A stretch of 11,934 nucleotides of DNA from Solirubrobacteraceae bacterium. Its GTDB lineage: Bacteria > Actinomycetota > Thermoleophilia > Solirubrobacterales > Solirubrobacteraceae. The translations under genes were made by a program, and so were the position numbers. Shown one piece after another: positions 5,956 to 11,934 of the stretch. A model generated the notes under the pieces. That model did no database searches and had not been told where the DNA came from. It was given only the letters and a program-made list of their open reading frames with translations. Position 1 is the stretch's first letter, and each line of letters begins with the position of its first letter. The stretch is from contig JAEMSV010000110.1 of the NCBI GenBank assembly GCA_016462625.1, positions 1-11,934 on the forward strand, read 5' to 3'.

Positions 5956-7458
5956 TTTGCGGCGCAGGCGGTCGACTCGGTCGCGGTCGCGGTCGTTCAG
6001 GCCGCCCACCGCGAGCGCGACCGCCGCGAACGCGAGCGACCCGGCGGCCAGGGCCACCGGCACGCCGACCGCCGCGAAGCCGAACGCCTCGTCGACAGCA
6101 CGGGCAACGACGAACCCGGCGCCGTAGCCGAGCGGGACCGCGATCACCTGCCGCACCGACATCAGCGCGCCGAAGGGCTGGGTCAGGCTGCGCACGGTCA
6201 GGACGCTCGTCACGGCGAATCCGAACGCGTAGCCGAGCAGCTGGCCCAGCGCCGCGCCGGTGATGCCCATCTGCCACGTCAGGAGCGCCATCGCGGTCAG
6301 CCCGACCACCGTGCGAGCGATCGAGATCCACGTTGTCTTCACGGCCAGCCCCGCGGCCCAGAGCGCCTGGAACTGCACGAACGAGCAGGTCGCCACCGGC
6401 GCGATCAGCAGGAGCAGCGCGAGCGCCGGGGCCGCCTGGTCGAACCCGGGGCCGAACAGGTCCATGACCCCGCCGGCCGCTCCGCCGCCGGCCGCGGCAA
6501 CCAGGGTCAGGGCGAGCAGCACATAGCGGACCGAGTCCATCAGCACCCGCTCACCGCCGGCGACGTCGCCCGCGCGCTCGCGCTCGATCAGCGTCGGGAA
6601 CAGCATCTCCGCGACGCGTGCGCGCAGCTCGTAGAGCCGGCGCGCCAGCTGGTAGGCCCGCGAGTAGGCACCGACAGCGCCGATCGGGGCGACGAACGCG
6701 ACGAGCCACGTGCCCGCCTGCTGCAGGCCGGCCTCCGCGATGTCGCCGGGGACGAGCTGCAGTCCGAACCGGACGATCCGCGGCAGCTCGCGCAGGCCGT
6801 CGCGGACGACCGAGACCGGCACGCGGATGGGCATCCAGCGATGCACGATCGCCGCGCGCCAGATCAGCGCAGGGATCCACGCCAGCGTCTCGGCGAGGAG
6901 CAGCGAGAGGGTCGTGCCCCAGACGAGGCCGGCCCCGATCGACGCGGCCGCGATCAGCGACGCCTGGAACAGCCGGATCCACAGCAGCGACTGGCCGGCG
7001 CGGAAGCTCGTGAAGACGCGGTCGAGGTTGAAGGCGGGGTTCGAGAACAGGACGTACATACCCATCACGAGCGCGGCGTTGCCGACCAGCTCGGGACGGT
7101 CCATCGGCCCGGTGAAGATCCACCAGGTCAAGGCGAAGACCGGGACCGCCATCGCGCAGGTCAGGGCCGTCGAGAACAGGAACGTCGCGGCCCAGAGCCC
7201 CGTGATCTGCGGGTCGCGCGGCGCGAGCGTCGCGACCATGCGCACGAAGCCCGTCTGCTCCCGGACCGTCGAGAGCATCCCGAGCATCATCGTCGGAGCG
7301 AACGCGAGCGCATACTCACCCATGACCTGGAGCCCGTAGATCCGCGCGATCGCGATCCCCGAGCCGACCCCGAGGATGAGGATCAGCACGAAGCTCAGGA
7401 CCTCGAAGGCGACGCCGTGGGTGTACGACGCCGGGGTCGCCGGCCCGCGCCGGCTCAT
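5920..7458 (-). CDS. Polysaccharide flippase, Wzx-like (MOP superfamily)
   Basis: This 512-residue, highly hydrophobic protein has about twelve or more membrane segments, the usual size for Wzx/PF01943-type exporters. The N-terminus (GVAFEVLSFVLILILGVGSG, then IARIYGLQVMGEYALAFAP) has the typical first-helix pattern of these transporters, and a conserved-looking central part reads GLQQAGTWLVAFVAPIGAVG then AYSRAYQLARRLYELR. It should flip lipid-linked oligosaccharide units across the cytoplasmic membrane. ATG at 7458 overlaps the stop of the glycosyltransferase gene (ATGA), so it is the last gene of the five-gene operon. The C-terminus is basic and Arg/Asp-rich (NDRDRDRVDRLRRKLARAQ) and lies in the cytoplasm. 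Its last 36 bases run antisense to the end of the lipoprotein gene, and I see no terminator hairpin in the overlap. Confidence 0.9.
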   Translation of the reverse strand: MSRRGPATPASYTHGVAFEVLSFVLILILGVGSGIAIARIYGLQVMGEYALAFAPTMMLGMLSTVREQTGFVRMVATLAPRDPQITGLWAATFLFSTALTCAMAVPVFALTWWIFTGPMDRPELVGNAALVMGMYVLFSNPAFNLDRVFTSFRAGQSLLWIRLFQASLIAAASIGAGLVWGTTLSLLLAETLAWIPALIWRAAIVHRWMPIRVPVSVVRDGLRELPRIVRFGLQLVPGDIAEAGLQQAGTWLVAFVAPIGAVGAYSRAYQLARRLYELRARVAEMLFPTLIERERAGDVAGGERVLMDSVRYVLLALTLVAAAGGGAAGGVMDLFGPGFDQAAPALALLLLIAPVATCSFVQFQALWAAGLAVKTTWISIARTVVGLTAMALLTWQMGITGAALGQLLGYAFGFAVTSVLTVRSLTQPFGALMSVRQVIAVPLGYGAGFVVARAVDEAFGFAAVGVPVALAAGSLAFAAVALAVGGLNDRDRDRVDRLRRKLARAQLEPQGL

Positions 7459-8444
7459 GCGACCGGACGCGACTCTCGGCCCCGGGCCGCTGCCGCGCGC
7501 ACGCGGGTGAACATCCGGCTGGCCCGGACGAGGTCGGCGCCGGCGCCGACGGCGTCTCGCGCGCGCTCGTGCGGGGGCGGGTCGCGCAGCTCGGTGAACC
7601 GCAGCTCGAGGGCCTCAGCCCGCCCGACGTTGTACCGATGGGCGGCGGGACGCACCACGCCGGCCACCGGGCGCTGCAGCAGCCCGTCGGGCCACGTGCG
7701 CGCGTGGTAATGCAGGAGCGCGGGCTCGCCGCCCAGCGGGACGCTGCGGTGGATCGGCACGTGGGTCGGGCAGTTGGCCGCGAGCGGCAGTGCGACGGAC
7801 TCGTGCTCGGCCATCGCCGCCATGAGCGCGTACTGGTCGGCGAACAGCCGCCGGGCACGGGGAACGATCAGCGGGTCGTCATCCAGGAGCCCGACGACGC
7901 GATGCAGCCAGCCGCGCCAGGCGTCGCGCATCGACACCAGCTGGTCACGCGGGATGACGACGACGCCCGAGTTCCAGTACCGCGGCATCGCCCGGCCGGT
8001 GCAGGTCGCCACGACGTCGCGCGGGGGCACGGGCAGGCCGAGCGCGCCGCAGAGCCGCACCCAGCCGGCGCGGTCGAGCGGGTCGCGGTCCGCCGGCTTC
8101 GCAGCCACGCGATCGACCGGGAGATACGGCGACGGATCCCCGGCGAAGACGATGTCGCAATCGACCATCGCCAGCGCGTCGATGCCCGGCGCGAGGTCCA
8201 GCTCGAGCAGCCGGAGCTTGTTCGCGTAGGACAGCCGCGGATCGAAGCGTTCGACGACGTGGACGTGCACGCCGAGCGCGCGCAGCGGCGCAGCGACCAC
8301 GTCGTCGATCGGCCCGGCGAAGCAGGCGTGCAGTGGTGCGTCGGCGAGCGCACCGCCGAATGTGCGCAGCGACCACGCGAGCATCTCGACGCGGCCCGCC
8401 CAGGCGGCATCGGGCTCGGCCGCGCACCCGAACGCGATGCTCAT
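7455..8444 (-). CDS. DxD-motif glycosyltransferase (GT-A fold, GT8-like)
   Basis: The protein has 329 residues starting at ATG 8444, which overlaps the sulfotransferase stop (ATGA); the open frame extends farther upstream but that part is antisense-like shadow. A GT-A nucleotide-sugar transferase is suggested by SYANKLRLLEL (residues 72-82), the metal-binding DCD at 95-97 in MVDCDIVFAGDP, YWNSGVVV (156-163), FADQYAL (201-207) and a late HYH (245-247). These features are like the GT8 or related families. It should add a sugar to a lipid-linked oligosaccharide in the cytoplasm; donor and acceptor cannot be told from sequence. Its coupling with the sulfotransferase and flippase genes supports polysaccharide assembly. 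No membrane segment is seen, and the C-terminus is Arg/Ala-rich. Confidence 0.75.
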   Translation of the reverse strand: MSIAFGCAAEPDAAWAGRVEMLAWSLRTFGGALADAPLHACFAGPIDDVVAAPLRALGVHVHVVERFDPRLSYANKLRLLELDLAPGIDALAMVDCDIVFAGDPSPYLPVDRVAAKPADRDPLDRAGWVRLCGALGLPVPPRDVVATCTGRAMPRYWNSGVVVIPRDQLVSMRDAWRGWLHRVVGLLDDDPLIVPRARRLFADQYALMAAMAEHESVALPLAANCPTHVPIHRSVPLGGEPALLHYHARTWPDGLLQRPVAGVVRPAAHRYNVGRAEALELRFTELRDPPPHERARDAVGAGADLVRASRMFTRVRAAAARGRESRPVA

Positions 8445-9304
8445 GCGACCTCGGGCCGACCAGCGCGCAGCGCGGCCACCGGCCGCGTCGGCGGCGGGGC
8501 GGCGTCCCAGTCCAGCAGGCTGTACCCGAACGCCCGCGCGCGCGGCTCCATGCGCCGGGCGATGGCCCCGGTGTACAGCTGCTGCAGCGGGTTCGACCGC
8601 CACTCGGCGAAGTAGTCCGCGTTCAGCCGGCCGCGCGCGGGGACGTCGACCGGCACCTCGTCGACCCCGAGGAACCGGTGCACGCGCGCGAGCTCGCGGC
8701 CCGGGGCGCTGACGAGATCCTCGTAGCGGACGAGGAGCACGCGGCGCAGGTGCGCGCTGTCGCGCAGGAAGCACTCGTGCGCAACGAACCAGTGCCGCAC
8801 GAGCGTGTGGACCCGCACGTTGCGCAGCGGCCCGGCCCACTTGCGGGTCGCCATCGCGACCGCACCGGGATGCCGGGTGATCACGACGAACGACGCCTCG
8901 GGGTACAGGGCCTGCAGGAAGCGCGTGCGGACGAGGTTCGGCGGCGACTTCTCCAGCAGCACCGGGCGCGCGCGCTCCCAGTGCGCGCCCCACGCCGCAT
9001 CCAGGCGCTCGCGCGATGCCGGCGTGGCCAACGGTGAGGTCTCCGTCATGTGCGCCTCAGGGGAGAACGCGAACGTCCCCGGCCCGCCGAACCTGGCCGC
9101 CGGCGGGTACACGCGCTGCACGTGCTGGCCTTCGTCCTCCGGCACACCCGTCCCCGTCAGCCCGCTGATCTGCGGATGTTCGGCCAGCCACTTCGCCAGC
9201 GGCGTCGTGCCGCTCCGATGCAGGCCGCCAACGAAGACGTGCCGGTGCGCCGGAGGCGTGGCGCGCGGCGTGGCCGGCGACGAGGTGAGATCGGTCGCGC
9301 TCAT
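8441..9304 (-). CDS. Sulfotransferase (PAPS-dependent)
   Basis: The protein has 287 residues starting at ATG 9304, inside the stop of the ligase gene (ATGA). The 5'-phosphosulfate-binding loop is FVGGLHRSGTTPLAKWL (GGLHRSGTT at residues 26-34), and the 3'-phosphate-binding segment is VVITRHPGAVAMATRKW (RHP at 144-146). LEKSPPN (117-123) is the usual lysine-containing motif between them. This fits the sulfotransferase family (PF00685/PF13469 type) that moves sulfate from PAPS to a hydroxyl of sugar or another acceptor. The C-terminus (NPLQQLYTGAIARRMEPRARAFGYSLL) also resembles family members. No signal peptide is present, so it acts in the cytoplasm, presumably on the repeat unit before export. 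Its place between polymerase/ligase and glycosyltransferase genes suggests a sulfated surface polysaccharide; that is inference. Confidence 0.9.
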   Translation of the reverse strand: MSATDLTSSPATPRATPPAHRHVFVGGLHRSGTTPLAKWLAEHPQISGLTGTGVPEDEGQHVQRVYPPAARFGGPGTFAFSPEAHMTETSPLATPASRERLDAAWGAHWERARPVLLEKSPPNLVRTRFLQALYPEASFVVITRHPGAVAMATRKWAGPLRNVRVHTLVRHWFVAHECFLRDSAHLRRVLLVRYEDLVSAPGRELARVHRFLGVDEVPVDVPARGRLNADYFAEWRSNPLQQLYTGAIARRMEPRARAFGYSLLDWDAAPPPTRPVAALRAGRPEVA

Positions 9305-10728
9305 GCGCTGTGGGCTCCTTCGTGTTCGCTGATCGCGCCCGGCCCCGCCGCGACGCCCGCCCACATGAGCGGCAGGATGAACGTGAACACCTTGGCCGCC
9401 GGCGTGAGCATCACCAGCACGAGCACGAACACCGACATCGCGATCAGGGCGAGGCGCCACGGCCGCAGATCGGGCGTGGCGGGTTTCGTCGTCAGGCCCG
9501 CGACGATCGCGAGGATGATCGCCGCCGCCCACAGCGTCACGCCGATCAGCCCGATCTCGGACGCCCGGGCGAGCACCACGTTGTGGGCGCCGGTCGTCTG
9601 GTTGACCGTCAGCGGGTAGTCGTCGCCCTGCCAGAAGAAGCCGTTGGCCACGCGCCCGAACGTGTCCCAGCCCTGACCGACCAGCGGCTGCTCGAGGAAC
9701 ATGTTCACCGCCGCCGTGTTGAGGTTCTGGCGGTCCCACACGGTGGTCTGGGAGCTCGCGCGGCTGTCGGCGGAGGACTCCAGACCGGGGATGACGGTGA
9801 AGGCGAGCGCGACCGCCACCGCTCCCGCCAGCAGGGTCGGCAGGAGCCAGGGGCGCAGCTCCCGCGCCGCGAGCATCGCGACCACGGTGCCGGTGATCGC
9901 GCCGATCCACACGCTCCGCGTCAGCGTGAGGAGCACGCCCAGAGCGCAGAGGACGACCACCGCCACGAGCAGAGCGCGGACGCGCGGGCGATCCTCGAGC
10001 CCGCGCAGGATGAGCGCGGCCATCCCGCACGAGAACAGCGCGAGGCCGTTGGCCGAGGCCTCCAGCGCCGGACCCCGGGCCCGGCCCGCGTGCGTTGTGT
10101 AGGACGGGTCCACGATGAAGGACGGGACGACCAGCTGCGGCGCGGTGATCTCCAACACGGCGGTCACGGAGAGATACGCGCCCAGCAGCGTGAGCCCCCA
10201 CAGCAAGAAGCGGCGGTCGCGCGCCGTGGCGAAGGCGACCGGAGCGACGGCGAACGCGCCGAAGGCGAGCAGCCCGCCGCGATCGACCAGGCGGACGGGA
10301 TCGCTGAAGAACGTCCCCACCGCGAGCGCGGACGCCACCACCACCGCGAGATAGAGCGCCATCGCCGTGTGCACGGCGCGCCACCGGGGCAACGGTGTCC
10401 CGGCGGTGGTCAGCGTCCGGCCGAAGACCGCGACGATCCCCGCGGCGAGCAGCAGCCGGTCGGGCGCGACCATCGGAGGCAGGCCGAGCCGCGCCCAGTT
10501 TCCGGCCATGGGCGTGAGCACCAGCCCGACCGTCAGCAGCCGAGCCGGCTCGACCCGGGTCGCGATCGCGAGCAGCCCCGCGGCGGCCGCCAGCCAGGAG
10601 ATGCCCGTGAAGCGCGCGGTCGTCATCGGGGCGACGCTCACCCATACGATTCCCACCGCGGCAGTGGCCGCCAGGGCGGCCCCCGCGGCGGCCCAGCCCA
10701 GCGGCCGGAATCCCCGAATCGCGGTCAC
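9301..10728 (-). CDS. O-antigen ligase/polymerase-like membrane protein (Wzy/WaaL family)
   Basis: The protein has 475 residues with about eleven hydrophobic membrane segments and a large outside loop before the last helices. Family features are LLTLTRSVWIG (TRS at 270-272), the loop WDRQNLNTAAVNMFLEQPLVGQGWDTF (residues 331-357, given as a position range of interest) and AHNVVLARASEIGLIG, where His382-Asn383 and Glu391 match the HN...E.G pattern of the Wzy_C region. It likely polymerises or ligates undecaprenyl-linked units on the outer face of the membrane; Wzy and WaaL cannot be told apart by eye. The start is GTG 10728 with AAGGA at the end of the preceding gene (overlapping its stop), 10 bases after that gene. 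It is the second gene of the operon, after the Wzz-like gene. Confidence 0.85.
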   Translation of the reverse strand: MTAIRGFRPLGWAAAGAALAATAAVGIVWVSVAPMTTARFTGISWLAAAAGLLAIATRVEPARLLTVGLVLTPMAGNWARLGLPPMVAPDRLLLAAGIVAVFGRTLTTAGTPLPRWRAVHTAMALYLAVVVASALAVGTFFSDPVRLVDRGGLLAFGAFAVAPVAFATARDRRFLLWGLTLLGAYLSVTAVLEITAPQLVVPSFIVDPSYTTHAGRARGPALEASANGLALFSCGMAALILRGLEDRPRVRALLVAVVVLCALGVLLTLTRSVWIGAITGTVVAMLAARELRPWLLPTLLAGAVAVALAFTVIPGLESSADSRASSQTTVWDRQNLNTAAVNMFLEQPLVGQGWDTFGRVANGFFWQGDDYPLTVNQTTGAHNVVLARASEIGLIGVTLWAAAIILAIVAGLTTKPATPDLRPWRLALIAMSVFVLVLVMLTPAAKVFTFILPLMWAGVAAGPGAISEHEGAHSA

Positions 10729-10738
10729 GGCGGCGTCC

Positions 10739-11647
10739 TTAGCCGACGCGGCGGCGCAGCGTGCGGTTGGCCCAGAGCGTCGCGGCGCCGAGCCCCAGCA
10801 GCAGCCCGCCGACGAGTCCGGCGAACCCGAGGATCTGCACCCACCGGCTGCGGTCCGAGCTCGCGACGCGCGCGGGGTTCAGCACCTGGACGAGGGAGTT
10901 CGACGTCGCGCCCTGCTCGGCCGTCTGGTACCGCACGGCGAGCGCGTCCTCCTTCAGGCGCCAGAAGGCTCTGGAGGCGCGGGCGCGGGCGAGGGCCTCA
11001 CGGCGCGACGTGGTCGGGTCGTCCTCGTACCGCCTCGCGGCGTCCTGCACCCGGGTCTCGCGGTCGGCGAGCGTCGCGGAGGCCTTCTTGTACGCGGCGA
11101 GCATGACGCCCGCCTCTGGATCACGGTTGTTCAGGTTCTGCGTGTACAGGACGAGCGAATCGCTGACCTCGTTCGACAGCCGCACCGCGCTGCGCTGCGA
11201 CGGCCCCGTCCCGCGCACCGTGAAGACCGGGCTCTCCGGGATCGGGCTGCCCGACACGCGCGGCGCGAGCGCGGACACCTCGACGTCGCGCCGCCGGGCG
11301 ATCGGCCCGAGGACGTCATCCGCGTCGACGGTCCGGGAGTACTGGGCCGCGAGGCTCTGGGTCGCGAGCGCGAAGCCCGCGAGTGCGCCAGGCGCGTTCA
11401 GGTTGATCCGGCCGACACTGAGCCGGCTCTCGGCGGTGTAGATCGGTGTCCGCTGGAAGCCGAGCGCGAGGCCGGCGGCGCAGAGCAGGATGGCGGGGAT
11501 CGCGACGAGCAACGGGTACCGGCGCGCGCTCTCCATGACGCCCATCGACGGCTGGACGCGATCGACCACGGCCCCCTGTCCGGGCCGCGGCGGCGTCGAC
11601 GCGCCGTTCGCGTGGCCGTTGGTGTCTCTGCGCTCGGTGTCAAGCAC
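10739..11647 (-). CDS. Wzz-like polysaccharide chain-length regulator
   Basis: The protein has 302 residues. GTG at 11647 is preceded by GAGGAG (11654-11659 on the complementary strand) six bases away. A cytoplasmic Pro-rich N-terminus is followed by a membrane helix (about residues 44-64, YPLLVAIPAILLCAAGLALG), then a periplasm-facing type region with YTAESRLSVGR just after the helix as in Wzz proteins. A helical, charged, probably coiled-coil stretch (about 183-242) and a second helix (269-292) before a basic end LWANRTLRRR complete it. This is the Wzz/BY-kinase adaptor topology. There is no fused kinase domain (no Walker A/B), so a separate kinase, if any, lies elsewhere. It should set chain length together with the polymerase encoded 10 bases downstream. 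The first 37 residues could be optional, since ATG codons occur later (MGVMESARR). Confidence 0.85.
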   Translation of the reverse strand: MLDTERRDTNGHANGASTPPRPGQGAVVDRVQPSMGVMESARRYPLLVAIPAILLCAAGLALGFQRTPIYTAESRLSVGRINLNAPGALAGFALATQSLAAQYSRTVDADDVLGPIARRRDVEVSALAPRVSGSPIPESPVFTVRGTGPSQRSAVRLSNEVSDSLVLYTQNLNNRDPEAGVMLAAYKKASATLADRETRVQDAARRYEDDPTTSRREALARARASRAFWRLKEDALAVRYQTAEQGATSNSLVQVLNPARVASSDRSRWVQILGFAGLVGGLLLGLGAATLWANRTLRRRVG

Positions 11648-11719
11648 GCGCTGCTCCTCGTGTCCTCATGCTCATTGGGGTCAACGACGCCGGGCGTGGC
11701 GAACTTGTGCCGCGGGGCG
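11648..11719 (-). promoter_or_regulatory. Short intergenic leader before the Wzz-like gene
   Basis: This 72-base gap lies between the tentative upstream gene end and the GTG at 11647. The ribosome site GAGGAG is clear on the minus strand. A TTGACC occurs farther up on the minus strand, but no matching -10 box follows, so I do not call a promoter. No terminator-like hairpin is seen. Confidence 0.35.
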
Positions 11720-11934
11720 TCATGACGATGAAGCGGGCTCGCGGTCGTCCGACCGCACCGCGTCGGTGGGGCCCGGAGGGAGCTCAGCCGGCTGAAGCGC
11801 GGCGAGTGCTCCCGCCGCCGCACGGCGCCGGTCGGCCACCGACGTCCGGGGACTGCGCGGGCGCTTCTCGCGCGCCAGGTGGCGGGCGGTCGTCGGGCCG
11901 CCGGCGCGGCCCGGGGCCTGGGACCGCGCACGGG
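11720..11934 (-). CDS. Possible C-terminus of an upstream minus-strand gene (partial)
   Basis: On the minus strand a frame is open from the right edge to TGA at 11720-11722 and reads RARSQAPGRAGG...VRSDDREPASSS (about 71 residues). By hand count 59 or 60 of its roughly 70 codons end in G or C, which fits coding DNA here, but another minus-strand frame is also open and GC-rich, so the evidence is modest. The sequence is Arg/Ala/Pro-rich and low in complexity, like a disordered tail, and no family is recognised. If real, it would belong to the gene ahead of the polysaccharide operon. Confidence 0.3.
   Translation of the reverse strand, partial: RARSQAPGRAGGPTTARHLAREKRPRSPRTSVADRRRAAAGALAALQPAELPPGPTDAVRSDDREPASSS

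Noticed and set aside
8445..8993. Upstream extension of the glycosyltransferase frame
   Set aside because: It overlaps the sulfotransferase gene completely and lacks a sensible composition; the ATGA junction at 8441-8444 fixes the start.
9310..11106. 598-residue plus-strand open frame opposite the ligase and Wzz-like genes
   Set aside because: Its translation is nearly all Arg, Gly, His, Glu and Pro without any domain; the minus strand encodes membrane proteins with clear family motifs.
11652..11690. TTGACC as a -35 box for the polysaccharide operon
   Set aside because: No -10-like hexamer lies at a suitable distance on the minus strand, and it is too close to the start codon.
11398..11931. 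177-residue minus-strand frame running from the right edge through the Wzz-like start
   Set aside because: It overlaps the Wzz-like coding region in another frame and shows no family features.
1..11934. Defence system, CRISPR array, prophage or insertion sequence
   Set aside because: No array-like spaced repeats, integrase or transposase, terminal inverted repeats, nuclease or toxin-antitoxin signatures were found; all recognised genes are envelope-related or housekeeping.

Overview
The window is GC-rich with strongly G/C-ending codons and holds a dense run of cell-envelope genes: secreted proteins with signal peptides on the left and a capsule or exopolysaccharide operon on the right. Several proteins look like families I associate with the actinobacterial class Thermoleophilia (Solirubrobacter, Patulibacter and Conexibacter relatives). 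These are the M23-like plus M15-like fusion, the secreted protein with a cysteine-bounded C-terminal beta domain, and the short secreted protein built of RTX nonapeptides. The taxonomic call is inference from protein style; there is no rRNA or tRNA in the window. No CRISPR array, insertion sequence, integrase or tRNA was seen.

Left half, plus strand (1-5955). The window opens inside a peptidase-like gene (ends 955). A 101-base low-GC3 leader follows, then a secreted protein of unknown function (1057-2031). That gene overlaps by 4 bases a PHP-family metal-dependent phosphoesterase (2028-2909). Next come three exported-protein genes: a secreted protein of an uncharacterised family (2979-4019), a secreted RTX-repeat protein (4101-4928), and a second member of the uncharacterised family that is a predicted lipoprotein (4903-5955). 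The two family members bracket the RTX gene and share long identical DNA tracts in their conserved parts.

Right half, minus strand (11647 down to 5920). Five genes are packed with 4-base ATGA overlaps or a 10-base gap, clearly one operon. In transcription order they are a Wzz-like chain-length regulator, an O-antigen ligase/polymerase-like membrane protein, a sulfotransferase, a DxD glycosyltransferase and a Wzx-like flippase. Together they look like the export, polymerisation and decoration part of a Wzx/Wzy-type surface polysaccharide pathway whose product may be sulfated. Initiating transferases and sugar-supply genes would lie beyond the right edge. The last gene of this operon overlaps the lipoprotein gene tail to tail by 36 bases.

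No clearly new multi-gene system such as a defence island is visible. The most interesting items are the soluble/lipoprotein paralogue pair around the RTX gene with its conversion-like identity tracts, the sulfotransferase coupled into the polysaccharide operon, the 55-base exact repeat in the first gene, and the TTG start of the second gene.
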